A stretch of 64,000 nucleotides of DNA from Bacteroidetes bacterium UBA1312 (GCA_002307135.1 DBTQ01000022.1:53446-117445); one strand, 5' to 3'; counted from the first letter of the stretch, positions 28,175-38,297 are shown. The notes: generated by a model not told the origin, from the letters alone. A program made the numbers and translations.

Positions 28175-29374
28175 ATGAATGCAATGAAATGGAATGCAAT
28201 TTTTGTATTATGCCTTGGCTCAACAATTACTTTTGCACAGAATAAAAATAAAATATTTCCGCCAATAGCCTCGGAAAAAGAAGTGGTGCATAATCTGTTT
28301 AATCTGAATGACGACGGGATTAAAAATCATTTTACAATTAATATTCCGGGAGGTGATTTTTTATTAGTTGAATTCAATACGCTCAGTGACTGGCGCGACA
28401 CCGGTGCTTTTCATAACGTAATGGCGGCTACATCAATAGTATTGGATAAGTACAAAGAGAGTCTCCGAAATCAATTAAGCGGAAAAAGTATTTATATACA
28501 TATTCCAATATCCGGACAGCCAATTACAAGTAAATTCACCCAATCATTTGATAATAGTAATCTTATTTCCATTGAAGGTACCGATGCCTCTCCTTTAAAA
28601 ATTGGCATGGATACCATCAGGATATTGAAGAATATTGGAACCAAAAAAACTGACGATGGCGTGCAAACCGTACAGATACAGTACACCTTTCTTTTGAGGG
28701 ATATTAATAGGTTTAAAGAAGTCGCGTCAAATAATGAGTGGAAACTCCAAACCGCAACAATTTTAGATTCTGTTGTTTTGGCTTATCGAAAAAAATGGAG
28801 CAGCCAGGATGCATGGTATCATCGCTTATATGTCAATTATGACCCGACTGCCAAAGATCAAAAGCTCATCGTTAATCAGAAGGTACGGGAAGATGATAAA
28901 GTATTCCCAGAATACGATATGTTGACGGTGAGCACGGGATTTGGCGCGTCTTTAATCCGTAATACACTTTGCCCTAGTGTTGATTTTGGTTTGGGTTATT
29001 ATTTCTATTCCGATAAGCAAATTTTGACTTTTACCAGATTATCCCTCTATACTTTTGCAAGGTTTGAAGAGCGCGCGGATAAGTCATTTGAAACATTTGC
29101 CACATCTTTCGTGAATCTGGAGATTGGCTCCGAGTCAAATAATAAAAACAGTAAACTACCTTTTTACTCTACCTCCATAGGGTTCGGATATAAATTAGTC
29201 ACTAAAGAACAGATTAACCGGGATCCAAGTATGTCTTATAACATGTACCGGCTATTTTTCAATTATGGATTGACTAAGTCGATCATGATCACACCTGAAT
29301 TTGTAACCAACTTCAAGACGAAGGAAAAATCCAATGGTTGGTTTGGCCTTTCTATTAAAGTAGGATTGTTTTAA
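28175..29374 (+). CDS. Secreted, probably outer-membrane protein of unknown function
   Basis: A 399-residue protein with a signal peptide (ending about residue 22, TFAQ). The first half (30-260) resembles no family I know and contains NIPGGDFLLVEFNTLSDWRD. The second half has beta-strand-like alternation ending GWFGLSIKVGLF, a typical outer-membrane barrel end. It is the third gene of the sigma/anti-sigma-like unit, 42 bases after the previous stop, and may be part of that envelope-stress circuit. Confidence 0.6.
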   Translation: MNAMKWNAIFVLCLGSTITFAQNKNKIFPPIASEKEVVHNLFNLNDDGIKNHFTINIPGGDFLLVEFNTLSDWRDTGAFHNVMAATSIVLDKYKESLRNQLSGKSIYIHIPISGQPITSKFTQSFDNSNLISIEGTDASPLKIGMDTIRILKNIGTKKTDDGVQTVQIQYTFLLRDINRFKEVASNNEWKLQTATILDSVVLAYRKKWSSQDAWYHRLYVNYDPTAKDQKLIVNQKVREDDKVFPEYDMLTVSTGFGASLIRNTLCPSVDFGLGYYFYSDKQILTFTRLSLYTFARFEERADKSFETFATSFVNLEIGSESNNKNSKLPFYSTSIGFGYKLVTKEQINRDPSMSYNMYRLFFNYGLTKSIMITPEFVTNFKTKEKSNGWFGLSIKVGLF

Positions 29375-29410
29375 AAAAATAGCCGGACTTAATGAAGTCC
29401 GGCTATTTTT
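29375..29410. terminator. Bidirectional terminator
   Basis: 16-base-pair stem (29375-29390 with 29395-29410; core TAGCCGGACTT), loop AATG, A run on the left and T run on the right, between convergent genes. Confidence 0.9.
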
Positions 29411-29428
29411 GTTTCATTTTATGCTTTT

Positions 29429-31840
29429 TTATTTTATCACAAAACGCAATACTTGTCGTGGTTGATTAGCCGCACTTATAGACAAGAAGTAGATACCCGG
29501 ATTATTGCTATTGAGTGTAACTTCTTTCTTTGTATGATATGTTCCGGCCATATTGTTTGCGGGTGCAAAAAAAGATTCGTTATACACTTCTCTTCCAGTC
29601 ACATCGGTTATGCTGATATAATATCTGGTAGCTCCTACAAAAATACCATCAATAGTAAAAGTACCTTCATTAGGGTTGGGGAATAATGAAATTTCTTTTT
29701 CATCAAGTTCAATAGTACTGATACCGGTAGCTTTTACAAGCATTTTTAATCTGTTACTTGATGCTGTATCTACAAGAGCACAAATTGACGATGAATACAA
29801 GAATACAGAAATGGTGTCTCCATTTTTATAATTTGTACCGGCAATAGCTGTGTAAGTACTGCCAGAAGCTCCAGCAATAACAACACCATTTTTCTTCCAA
29901 ACATAAGTAGGGGTAGCACCAAGTATTGTAGCGGTAGCGGTAAAGGTTACACTTGTTCCTCCTGCAACAGCAGTGTCTGGGCTAGCTACAATGTGGATTG
30001 TTGGCTTGAGTGTATCAGCACAAGTCTCGTAAGAACCAAGATCTATATTCGTACTCATAATACGGTCTGCAGTACGAATGTCTGTAACAATTGCAGACAA
30101 ATCAGGAGTCCCGGCAGGATTAAAATAAGTACTATCACCCATGTTTATTGCAGGGCTGCCCGCTTTTAGTCTAAAATCATTTGTAGTGGTGTCTATAAAG
30201 GTTGTTCCTGTTAATGTTGTTCCTGCACCAGTGCCTAATACATAATATTTATTGCCCACAATGGAATAATGTACTGTAGATGCAATAAACGTAGTCGGTG
30301 CATAAATATCAATAGCACTTGGTGCTATATTCCCTTGTACGATACAGTTGCGCAATTGAGTTCCACCAGCGTTATCATCGAATAAGCCGCCGCCACTAAC
30401 CGCCGCGTTATTATTTGCAATGGTAACATTTGTAAAAATAGGGCTGCATGGATAAGTGCTACCCGTATAAGCCTGTGTATAAACACCTCCGGCACTCATT
30501 CCTGCGCTGTTACGAACAATCAATGTATTGGTAATAATAGGATTCGAATTGCGTTTGTTGTAGATACCACCACCATTACCATCAGCTCTGTTGCTATCTA
30601 TAATCACATCCGTAAGTTTAGGAGAGCAGTCCGTATAATTATACATGGCACCACCATCACCTATTGCATAGTTGTTTATAAACGTTACATTATTAAATGT
30701 TGGATTACTTTTCCAGTTCTGAACAGCACCACCATTTCCACTCGTTTTATTTTCGCGAAAAACAACATTATTCAATACCGCGTCGCTACCACCATCATTT
30801 TCCATTGCACCGGTTCCTGAGTTTCCAAAGTTTTTGTAGAAAGTAACATTATTTAATACCGGTTTGCTATAGTCGTTATACATTGCACCTCCTTGGTTAG
30901 AGGCTGTGTTACTGTTGAATTGTACGTTATTCATTACCGGATTACTGCTATCTGCATTGTATATGGCTCCGCCACCGTCGCCACCACTTATATAGTTGTT
31001 AGCAAATACGACATTGGTATATGAACCTCCGCTGGCATTATTTTTAAGACCGGCACCACCTAATGCTCCCAATATATTATTTCTGTAGAACGTAACATTG
31101 TTCAGTATAGCATAGCCAGAATCATTGCTCATACCTGCACCACCCCCGCTAAATGGGTCGCTGCTAAAAATGAAATTATTGTAAAAAGTAACTGTATTAA
31201 GAGAAGCTGTACCCATTCGGTTGTGCATACCAGCCCCTGCAATTATTGCATTATTGTTGGTTAGCATTAAATTTTTCAACAATAGCCCAGAACTTTCTAA
31301 ATAGATACCTCCGCCATTTCTACGATCAATACTTTTAACACCCAATACATTTACACCTGTACCGTTGGCATTACCATTCATTATTTTAAACCCGTCAAAT
31401 GCAGTAGCGGTACCAACTCCGACTCCTAGAACTACGTGATATGCATTGTCCGTTGAATCACCAACTGTACCAATGTCGCCACTGAGTATCGTTACATTTG
31501 TCGTTAATATTTTGCTGGAATCTCTATTTGAAAAAGCAACTTCCGTACCTGCAAATCCGCCAAAATACTTGACACCGCTTTTCAGGAAAAAAGTTTTGTC
31601 CCGAACATCACTACCCGATCCGGCTATCAAAGTTGGGTAATAAGTGCCTTTTGCCACCCATATTGTATCACCAGCTGTCGCGGCAGTAAATGCTGACTGT
31701 AAATCGTTGTAAGCAGTAGCCCAACTGGTTCCAGTATGTGTACCTGTGGCTGCTGCATTTACATATCGTACCGTTTGCGCTTTTGCCTCAGCCATCATAA
31801 ACAGAGGAAGGATGATAGGTAAAAGTTTAATTGCTTTCAT
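29429..31840 (-). CDS. Secreted parallel beta-helix protein with Ig-like and T9SS sorting domains
   Basis: An 803-residue surface protein. A signal peptide ends at about 22. Residues 25-130 carry TGTSWATAYNDLQSAF and DTIWVAKGTYYPT, the usual start of polymorphic-membrane-protein-like beta-helix proteins. Residues 150-560 are repeats about 35 long of the form LNNVTFYKN, NGGAMYN and NPTFNNVTF. An Ig-like stretch (about 640-710, TPTYVWKKNGVVI) and a type A sorting domain (SLFPNPNEGTFTI to GIYFLSIS, about 720-803) follow. It is a typical adhesin or carbohydrate-surface protein; no catalytic residues were identified. Confidence 0.85.
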   Translation of the reverse strand: MKAIKLLPIILPLFMMAEAKAQTVRYVNAAATGTHTGTSWATAYNDLQSAFTAATAGDTIWVAKGTYYPTLIAGSGSDVRDKTFFLKSGVKYFGGFAGTEVAFSNRDSSKILTTNVTILSGDIGTVGDSTDNAYHVVLGVGVGTATAFDGFKIMNGNANGTGVNVLGVKSIDRRNGGGIYLESSGLLLKNLMLTNNNAIIAGAGMHNRMGTASLNTVTFYNNFIFSSDPFSGGGAGMSNDSGYAILNNVTFYRNNILGALGGAGLKNNASGGSYTNVVFANNYISGGDGGGAIYNADSSNPVMNNVQFNSNTASNQGGAMYNDYSKPVLNNVTFYKNFGNSGTGAMENDGGSDAVLNNVVFRENKTSGNGGAVQNWKSNPTFNNVTFINNYAIGDGGAMYNYTDCSPKLTDVIIDSNRADGNGGGIYNKRNSNPIITNTLIVRNSAGMSAGGVYTQAYTGSTYPCSPIFTNVTIANNNAAVSGGGLFDDNAGGTQLRNCIVQGNIAPSAIDIYAPTTFIASTVHYSIVGNKYYVLGTGAGTTLTGTTFIDTTTNDFRLKAGSPAINMGDSTYFNPAGTPDLSAIVTDIRTADRIMSTNIDLGSYETCADTLKPTIHIVASPDTAVAGGTSVTFTATATILGATPTYVWKKNGVVIAGASGSTYTAIAGTNYKNGDTISVFLYSSSICALVDTASSNRLKMLVKATGISTIELDEKEISLFPNPNEGTFTIDGIFVGATRYYISITDVTGREVYNESFFAPANNMAGTYHTKKEVTLNSNNPGIYFLSISAANQPRQVLRFVIK

Positions 31841-31930
31841 AAGCTTTTTTTTAGATGATTTTCACGAATGTACAAATATCTCAGTATAAGATATACATTT
31901 TCTTATGTTTTTTCATCAATTTATTTGCGC

Positions 31931-32227
31931 TTATTCTGCCATTATTGTCAGCGTTTTACCGAAAGCATCTTCGAAGATTCGGAGTAAGGTAGAAATGCGA
32001 ACATCGCAATTTCCGTTCTCAATACGGGAAATGTAACTTTTTTTAGTGCCTATCTTTTCTGCCAATTGTTGTTGGGTCATGCCTGCCTCCTTGCGACCGG
32101 AACGAATCATTTCGCTAATAGCATAGAGCTGTGCTTTATGTTCAAATTCATTACGGTCGGGAGTGCCTTCTGCACCATATTGCTTGTCGAGTAATTCCTC
32201 AAAAGTCAATTGTTTTTTCTTTGCCAT
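31931..32227 (-). CDS. XRE/HigA-like HTH regulator, orphan
   Basis: A 98-residue protein with an HTH_3 domain (about 39-90: GRKEAGMTQQQLAEKIGTKK, then SYISRIENGN and STLLRIFEDAFG). The N-terminal 30 residues (FEELLDKQYGAEGTPDRNEF) resemble the leader of HigA-type antitoxins. No toxin gene is found beside it: pdxJ ends 5 bases upstream, and the downstream gap has no reading frame of a HigB-like protein. It may be a lone regulator cotranscribed with pdxJ. Confidence 0.75.
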   Translation of the reverse strand: MAKKKQLTFEELLDKQYGAEGTPDRNEFEHKAQLYAISEMIRSGRKEAGMTQQQLAEKIGTKKSYISRIENGNCDVRISTLLRIFEDAFGKTLTIMAE

Positions 32228-32232
32228 AAAAA

Positions 32233-32958
32233 TCAGTAAACAGACAACGCTCGTTTATATAGCTGAATACTATTTTCCAAACCATAATACAAAGCATCTG
32301 CGATTAATGCATGACCAATGGATACTTCCTGAAGCTGAGTAATGTTTTTTGCGAAAAAGTTAAGATTATTCCGATCTAAGTCGTGACCCGCATTTAATCC
32401 CAATCCTCTTACTACAGCTGCTTCTGCGGCGAGGACATATTCCTTTATCGCTGTAGTTCTATCATTGATATAATGCTGTGCATAGCTTTCCGTATACAAC
32501 TCTACACGATCTGCCCCCGTATCTGCCGCTGCTTGCGCAAACGCTACTACAGGATCAATGAATATAGAAACACGGATACCTGCGGTTTTAAAAACAGCAA
32601 CAATGTCACGTAAATACTTGGCCTCTTTAATGGTATCCCAGCCATGATTAGAGGTCAGCTGGTTTAGTGCATCTGGGACTAAGGTAACTTGATGTGGTTT
32701 CACGTCAAGTACAAGCTGTACAAATTTATCTTCGAGCGGATTGCCTTCTATATTAAACTCTGTAGTAATGATGGGCATAATTTCTCGCACATCACTATAG
32801 CGTATATGCCGCTCATCGGGTCGTGGATGTACGGTAATGCCATCCGCTCCAAATAATTGACAATCAATAGCTGCTTGCAGCACATTGGGGTTATTACCAC
32901 CACGGCTATTGCGTAGGGTCGCTATTTTGTTGATATTAACGGAAAGTTTCGTCGTCAT
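32233..32958 (-). CDS. pdxJ: Pyridoxine 5'-phosphate synthase
   Basis: A 241-residue TIM-barrel enzyme that makes PNP from 1-deoxyxylulose 5-phosphate and aminoacetone phosphate, in the DXP-dependent vitamin B6 route. It has LSVNINKIATLRNSRGGNNP, then ITVHPRPDERHIRYSDV, EFNIEGNP, RVSIFIDP and GLGLNAGHDLD. The ATG at 32958 is preferred because a TACCTTTG promoter box (32984-32977) lies between it and an upstream in-frame ATG. The next gene starts 5 bases after its stop. Confidence 0.95.
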   Translation of the reverse strand: MTTKLSVNINKIATLRNSRGGNNPNVLQAAIDCQLFGADGITVHPRPDERHIRYSDVREIMPIITTEFNIEGNPLEDKFVQLVLDVKPHQVTLVPDALNQLTSNHGWDTIKEAKYLRDIVAVFKTAGIRVSIFIDPVVAFAQAAADTGADRVELYTESYAQHYINDRTTAIKEYVLAAEAAVVRGLGLNAGHDLDRNNLNFFAKNITQLQEVSIGHALIADALYYGLENSIQLYKRALSVY

Positions 32959-32976
32959 TTTAAATAAACTGAATGG

Positions 32977-32984
32977 CAAAGGTA
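32977..32984 (-). promoter_or_regulatory. -7 promoter box deciding the pdxJ start
   Basis: TACCTTTG on the minus strand. It lies downstream of the in-frame ATG at 32991, so the later ATG (32958) must be used. No strong -33. Confidence 0.5.
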
Positions 32985-33062
32985 AACGCAATTGAATAAT
33001 AGACGGGACTCAATTTATTACCCAATTAAATGATTTAGGCTTTATTTTGCAGCTATATTATT

Positions 33063-35150
33063 ATGTACACAGCACAGGACGAAAAACGCCTCTTTCAACA
33101 GGCAAAAGATTTATTGCAATTGCAGCCGACTACGGCTCATATCGCGCAATTACGCGAAGTGATTAATTATGCAGATCAGCGCTATTATGTTGCAGACGAA
33201 CCAATGCTTGCCGACGTAGAATACGATCAATTGTTTGCAGCACTCAAAAAAATAGAACTCGAGCATCCGGAGCTTATCAGTATAGACTCTCCTACACAAC
33301 GCGTAGCATCCGGTATTAGTGAACGACTACCAACTGTAGCGCATTTAGTGCCTATGTTGAGTCTAGATAATACTTACAATGCTGAAGATTTGCGTGATTG
33401 GGGTAAACGCTGCACAGGTCTGGTTCCTGATGCCACGATAGAGTTTTGTGTAGAGCCAAAGTACGACGGCGCAAGTATTTCCTTAATCTATGAAAATGGC
33501 CAATTATTGCGTGCTGCTACTCGAGGTGATGGTATAAGTGGTGAAGAAATTACTACTAATTTAAGACAGATACGTTCTGTTCCCTTATCTGCTCCGCTAA
33601 TCAAAAGTGGTGTACAACAGATAGAGATAAGAGGTGAAGTTGTAATACATAAAAACGTATTTGCAGAGCTCAATAGACAGCGTGCTACAGATGGATTAGC
33701 ACCATTGGCCAATCCCCGTAATGCGGCATCAGGAACGCTCCGCATGTTAGACCCCAACGAAGTTGCACGTCGGAAACTATCCGCAGTACTTTACCATATT
33801 AGTGATTATACATTGGATACAAATGTGAGTCGGCCTATTGAATTGAATACACATTTTGATTCGCTACAATGGCTTTACAATCTTGGATTTCCCACACCTG
33901 CCAAAGAGCTGAAAATATTTAAAGACATAGAAGATGTTATTCAATATTGTATCGATTTTGAACAATACAGAGATAACCTTCCTTACGAAGTAGATGGCTT
34001 AGTAATAAAGGTAAACAGTATTGCTCAACAAGAGAAAATGGGTATGACAGCCCATCATCCGCGTTGGGCTGTTGCCTATAAATTTAAAGCGCGGCAAGCA
34101 ACCAGTAAATTGAGAAATGTAGAATTTCAAGTGGGTAGAACTGGTGCCGTTACCCCAGTAGCCAAAATAGATCCGGTACCTATTGGTGGTGTTATTGTGA
34201 GTTCAATATCCTTATTTAATGAGGATGTGGTACGCGAAAAAGATATTCATATTGGTGATACCGTATTGGTTGAAAGAGCAGGAGATGTTATTCCTTATAT
34301 AGTAAAGCCATTGGTGGAGTTACGTGATGGTACTGAACAGGCAATAATATTTCCTACACATTGCCCCGTATGCAATGAAATTCTAGACAAACCCACAGAT
34401 GAGGCTGTTTGGCGTTGTATCAATATTGCATGCTCTGCACAAGTAGTAGAACGTATCATGCACTATTGCAGTAAAGATGCAATGGATATCAGAGGTATGG
34501 GGGAATCAAATGTGAATAAGTTTTATGAACGCGGTTTTGTAAAAACAATACCCGAACTGTATCACATTGATTGGGCAACTGTAGCTACACTAGAAGGCTT
34601 TAGAGATAAATCCATCAATAATTTACAGTCTGCTATCGAAGCATCTAAAACACAGCCATTACATCGCTTAATTTTTGGATTAGGTATCAGGCATGTGGGC
34701 GAAACTACTGCTAAGAATTTGGCCAGATCCGTAGATCACATCAAAGATTTTTACAACTGGGACGAGGAAAGATTGATGACGTTAGATGATATTGGACCCA
34801 AGGTTGCTGCATCTGTTATTCATTTTTTTAAAACAGAAGAGAATCGACACATTCTTGAGCAGTTGGAGCAAGAAGGAGTAAACTTAGTTAATTTGCAACA
34901 GGACCAAAAGCAATCCGGTGGCGAATTTTCGGGCAAAACATTTTTATTTACAGGTACACTGCCAACACTTAAACGCAGCGAAGCAGAAGCAATAGCAGAA
35001 GCAAAGGGAGCGAGTATATTGGGCGGTGTAAGCAGTAAACTCAATTACCTGGTAGTAGGTGAAGATGCGGGATCAAAATTAGAAAAAGCAAAAAAATTAG
35101 GCTCTGTCACGATACTCAGTGAGGCAGAATTTTTGACGATGATGAGCTAA
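33063..35150 (+). CDS. ligA: NAD-dependent DNA ligase
   Basis: A 695-residue ligase of normal length. The Ia domain and adenylation domain are present; the nucleotidyl-accepting Lys133 is in VEPKYDGAS. The OB-fold carries VGRTGAVTPVA. Four Zn-binding cysteines are in CPVCNEI and CINIACSAQ. Helix-hairpin-helix repeats and a C-terminal BRCT domain (about 620-695, GKTFLFTGTLPTL) complete it. It seals nicks in replication and repair and starts a same-strand pair with ltaE. Confidence 0.96.
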   Translation: MYTAQDEKRLFQQAKDLLQLQPTTAHIAQLREVINYADQRYYVADEPMLADVEYDQLFAALKKIELEHPELISIDSPTQRVASGISERLPTVAHLVPMLSLDNTYNAEDLRDWGKRCTGLVPDATIEFCVEPKYDGASISLIYENGQLLRAATRGDGISGEEITTNLRQIRSVPLSAPLIKSGVQQIEIRGEVVIHKNVFAELNRQRATDGLAPLANPRNAASGTLRMLDPNEVARRKLSAVLYHISDYTLDTNVSRPIELNTHFDSLQWLYNLGFPTPAKELKIFKDIEDVIQYCIDFEQYRDNLPYEVDGLVIKVNSIAQQEKMGMTAHHPRWAVAYKFKARQATSKLRNVEFQVGRTGAVTPVAKIDPVPIGGVIVSSISLFNEDVVREKDIHIGDTVLVERAGDVIPYIVKPLVELRDGTEQAIIFPTHCPVCNEILDKPTDEAVWRCINIACSAQVVERIMHYCSKDAMDIRGMGESNVNKFYERGFVKTIPELYHIDWATVATLEGFRDKSINNLQSAIEASKTQPLHRLIFGLGIRHVGETTAKNLARSVDHIKDFYNWDEERLMTLDDIGPKVAASVIHFFKTEENRHILEQLEQEGVNLVNLQQDQKQSGGEFSGKTFLFTGTLPTLKRSEAEAIAEAKGASILGGVSSKLNYLVVGEDAGSKLEKAKKLGSVTILSEAEFLTMMS

Positions 35151-35188
35151 ATATTATTCTATTCACCTCTTTCGAAATAAACAATACG

Positions 35189-36211
35189 ATGAAATCTTTT
35201 GCAAGTGATAATTATGCGGGCGTATTGCCCGAAGTAATGCAGGCTTTATCAGATGCTAATATTGAACATGCCGGTTCTTATGGCAATGATGTAATTACAC
35301 TACGTGTGATTACATCATTCAAAGAAGTATTCTCTGCCGAAGTGGATGTGTTTTTTGTATTTAATGGTACTGGTGCAAATGTACTGAGCATTAGTGCCGC
35401 CACACAATCATTTAACGCTATACTTTGTGCAGATGTTTCTCATATATATAATGACGAATCTTCAGCTCCGGAAACATTTACAGGATGTCGATTCTTCCCT
35501 TTAGCTACGAATGAGCAAGGAAAATTAGATATTACAACAGTTGAACAACGCATTATACGTAAAGGCGATTTGCATTTTCCTCAAATAAGCGCGCTTAGCC
35601 TTACACAGAGTACGGAATATGGTACAGTATATACCGCTGCGGAATTAAAAGCATTTTCAGAATTATGCCAAAGGCACAATTTATATTTTCATATTGACGG
35701 ATCCCGTTTTTTTAATGCAACAGCAAGTTTGGATTCCAGCCTATCTGCAATGACTACCGATATAGGCCTGGACATCCTTTCATTGGGAGGCACTAAAATA
35801 GGCATGATGCATGGCGAAGCCGTGGTTGTATTTAATAAAAAACTTGCGGCACAAATAAAATATAAACATAAGCAAGTAATGCAATTAGCATCGAAAACGA
35901 GATTTATTGCAGCACAGTTTGAGGCTTTACTCAAAAATGAATTGTGGCGAAAAGCGGCGTTGCATGCCAATAGAATGGCACAAAAATTAGCAGTCGCATT
36001 GCAACAATTTACAAAAATTAATATCACCAAACCTGTTCAAGCGAATGTTGTATTTGCTATAATACCTAAACATTGGAATGAACCCCTAATGGCAGTATTC
36101 CCATTTTATGTTTGGAGAGAAGATTTGAACGAAGTACGACTTATGTGTGCCTGGGATACTGAAGAATCAGAGATTGATGCATTTGTGGCGTTAATAAAAA
36201 CACTTCTGTAA
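35189..36211 (+). CDS. ltaE: Low-specificity L-threonine aldolase family PLP enzyme
   Basis: A 340-residue fold-type I enzyme. Motifs include FASDNYAGVLPEVMQAL at the start, FVFNGTGANVLSI (usual cofactor-contact Gly-rich loop), FHIDGSRFFNATASL and the Schiff-base Lys in LSLGGTKIGMM (about residue 203). It likely cleaves threonine or allo-threonine to glycine and acetaldehyde; aromatic or other beta-hydroxy amino acids are possible. It follows ligA by 38 bases. Confidence 0.85.
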   Translation: MKSFASDNYAGVLPEVMQALSDANIEHAGSYGNDVITLRVITSFKEVFSAEVDVFFVFNGTGANVLSISAATQSFNAILCADVSHIYNDESSAPETFTGCRFFPLATNEQGKLDITTVEQRIIRKGDLHFPQISALSLTQSTEYGTVYTAAELKAFSELCQRHNLYFHIDGSRFFNATASLDSSLSAMTTDIGLDILSLGGTKIGMMHGEAVVVFNKKLAAQIKYKHKQVMQLASKTRFIAAQFEALLKNELWRKAALHANRMAQKLAVALQQFTKINITKPVQANVVFAIIPKHWNEPLMAVFPFYVWREDLNEVRLMCAWDTEESEIDAFVALIKTLL

Positions 36212-36234
36212 CCATCAATATGTTAGAAATGCTT

Positions 36235-37299
36235 TTATTGTTGTTCTTGGAATCTTTTATCTTTTATAAAAGACTCGTCATTTAGTGTATTTAGAAAATT
36301 AAGTAAGTCGCTGCGCTGCTGTGCAGTCAATTGTATCCCTGTTTTCATTAAAGGATCTAATGTTGTGCCATCAAATATCCCTGTGGCCATTTGGTCTAAG
36401 ACTTGATCAAGCGTGTTGTATCTGCCATCGTGAGTATATGGTATAGAGTATTTTAGATTGCGCAAAGTTGGCACCCTAAATTTATAAAGGTCATTAGGGT
36501 CGAGTGTAATGTGTGCTCTACCACTATCATTGAGGCTGCCGGGTTGTAATCCCGCATTTCGAAAAGTATAGTCGGTAAATAGTGGCGCAGGATGGCAGCT
36601 TGCACATTTTTGTTGAAAGATATCCATACCCGCTAGTTCTGAACTAGTGAAACTTACACCTGATTCTTTGCGCATGTACTGATCGTATTTTGAATTAGAC
36701 GACACCATTACCCCCATAAATTGAGCCAGTGCTTTCAATATATACTCCGAGCTGACCTCACTAGTGCCAAACGCATCATTGAATAGCTGTTTGTAGTCAG
36801 CATCGTTATTGAGTTTTGTTACAATGTTTCCGATTTTTTCGCCCATTTCAACCGGGTTTTGCATCGGTGCAAGAGGTTGAATTTCGAGATGATTAATACC
36901 TCCATCCCACATAAAACTAGTATTCCAGTTTAGATTGAACAATGTAGGAGCATTCCTGTTGCCAAATTGGTTGTTGATTCCATGGCTCAAAGGGTGGTCT
37001 AAATTAGCAAATGCAGCAAACGATTGATGACAAGATCCACAGGAAATGGTATTATCAACAGAAAGTTTAGTTTCGTAAAATAGTTTTCTACCTAATATAA
37101 AACCAGCATTAGTCAGTTTATTATTATCAAAATTATAAAAGGGGGTTGGCCAACCCTGAGGTATATTGAACGATATCGATGTGCTACTATCCGGTATTTG
37201 TACATCTTTTCGACAGCCCAATACTAATAATAATAAGCTTGTTGATATTAACAACGTATTCCGCCAAAAGCGAGCCTTAAGTTTAATTGATTTTTTCAT
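36235..37299 (-). CDS. Di-haem cytochrome c peroxidase/MauG-family lipoprotein
   Basis: A 354-residue exported protein with a signal and lipobox VLGC (Cys about 29). Two haem-c attachment sites are seen: CGSCHQS (about 91-97) and CASCHPA (about 237-243). Nearby LSHGINNQFGNRNAPTLFN and AHITLDPNDLYKFRVPTLRN are typical of the CCP/MauG family. It probably removes periplasmic hydrogen peroxide or oxidises a partner. Convergent with ltaE. Confidence 0.9.
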   Translation of the reverse strand: MKKSIKLKARFWRNTLLISTSLLLLVLGCRKDVQIPDSSTSISFNIPQGWPTPFYNFDNNKLTNAGFILGRKLFYETKLSVDNTISCGSCHQSFAAFANLDHPLSHGINNQFGNRNAPTLFNLNWNTSFMWDGGINHLEIQPLAPMQNPVEMGEKIGNIVTKLNNDADYKQLFNDAFGTSEVSSEYILKALAQFMGVMVSSNSKYDQYMRKESGVSFTSSELAGMDIFQQKCASCHPAPLFTDYTFRNAGLQPGSLNDSGRAHITLDPNDLYKFRVPTLRNLKYSIPYTHDGRYNTLDQVLDQMATGIFDGTTLDPLMKTGIQLTAQQRSDLLNFLNTLNDESFIKDKRFQEQQ

Positions 37300-37310
37300 T
37301 TTCGTTATGT

Positions 37311-37318
37311 CAAAATTA
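37311..37318 (-). promoter_or_regulatory. Possible -7 box of the peroxidase gene
   Basis: TAATTTTG on the minus strand, about 12 bases before the ATG, implying a very short leader. No -33 seen. Confidence 0.4.
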
Positions 37319-37394
37319 TGAAAAAAGATTTGTAGTTTGCTTTGAATTCCTGACGACGATATTGGTGTGCAATGGGATATAAAAATTGACGTAG

Positions 37395-38297
37395 ATGAAA
37401 ATAACTATACTAGGTAATAATTCAGCACTGCCAGCACACAATCGTTATCCAACATGCCAAATAGTAGAGATAAATGGTCAATGCATCATGCTTGATTGTG
37501 GCGAAGCTGCTCAAGTGCTGATGAAAAAACATGGATTAAGTTGGAACAAATTAAAGTATATTTTCATTAGCCACATGCACGGCGACCACTATTTCGGATT
37601 GCCTGGATTACTCAATTCCATGAGCTTACTTGGTCGCACCGAAAGTCTGTATCTGTATGCACCAAAAGATTTAGAATCTATCGTAAAATTGATACTTGAT
37701 TCCGCAGACACAGTATTATCTTATGCATTACATTTTATCCCATTGCCTAAAGGCGCAGAGCTGCTGGTGGATACAACTGCGTTTTCTATAACATGTTTTC
37801 CAGTTGAACATCGTATTGCTTGCCATGGGGCTTTAATTATTGAAAAATCGAAGGGAAGAAAATTGTTGCCGGAACGTTGTCGCGATTATGAAATACCTTC
37901 AGCCTATTATAAACAACTCAAAGCTGGTGCAGACTATGAACGTAAAGATGGCTTTGTAGTAAAGAATGAATTAGTAACAGAAGAAGGAAAAGGAGAACGT
38001 AAATATGCCTATTGCGCCGATACTATTTATACCGATTCATTTTTACCGTACATCCTTGGCGTTAATATTTTGTATCACGAGAGTACTTATTTAAATGCCG
38101 AACAAGAAAAGGCGGCATTACGCTACCATAGCACAGCAGAACAGGCAGCGACTATTGCGCTGAAGGCCGGAGTTGAAAAATTGTTGTTAGGGCATTATTC
38201 TTCTAAGTACAAAACTATAGCAGAATTTGAAGAAGAGGCAAGAGCAGTTTTTGCAACTTCATTCGCTACTAAAGAAGGTGATTGTTTTGAGCTGTAA
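37395..38297 (+). CDS. rnz: Ribonuclease Z
   Basis: A 300-residue metallo-beta-lactamase-fold RNase that trims the 3' trailer of tRNA precursors. The metal motif SHMHGDHYFGLPGLL gives His60, His62, Asp64 and His65. Additional ligands are in VEHRIACHG, YCADT and LLLGHYSSKY. The length matches RNase Z. The window's tRNA-Phe lacks an encoded CCA, so 3' processing by RNase Z fits it. Confidence 0.93.
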   Translation: MKITILGNNSALPAHNRYPTCQIVEINGQCIMLDCGEAAQVLMKKHGLSWNKLKYIFISHMHGDHYFGLPGLLNSMSLLGRTESLYLYAPKDLESIVKLILDSADTVLSYALHFIPLPKGAELLVDTTAFSITCFPVEHRIACHGALIIEKSKGRKLLPERCRDYEIPSAYYKQLKAGADYERKDGFVVKNELVTEEGKGERKYAYCADTIYTDSFLPYILGVNILYHESTYLNAEQEKAALRYHSTAEQAATIALKAGVEKLLLGHYSSKYKTIAEFEEEARAVFATSFATKEGDCFEL

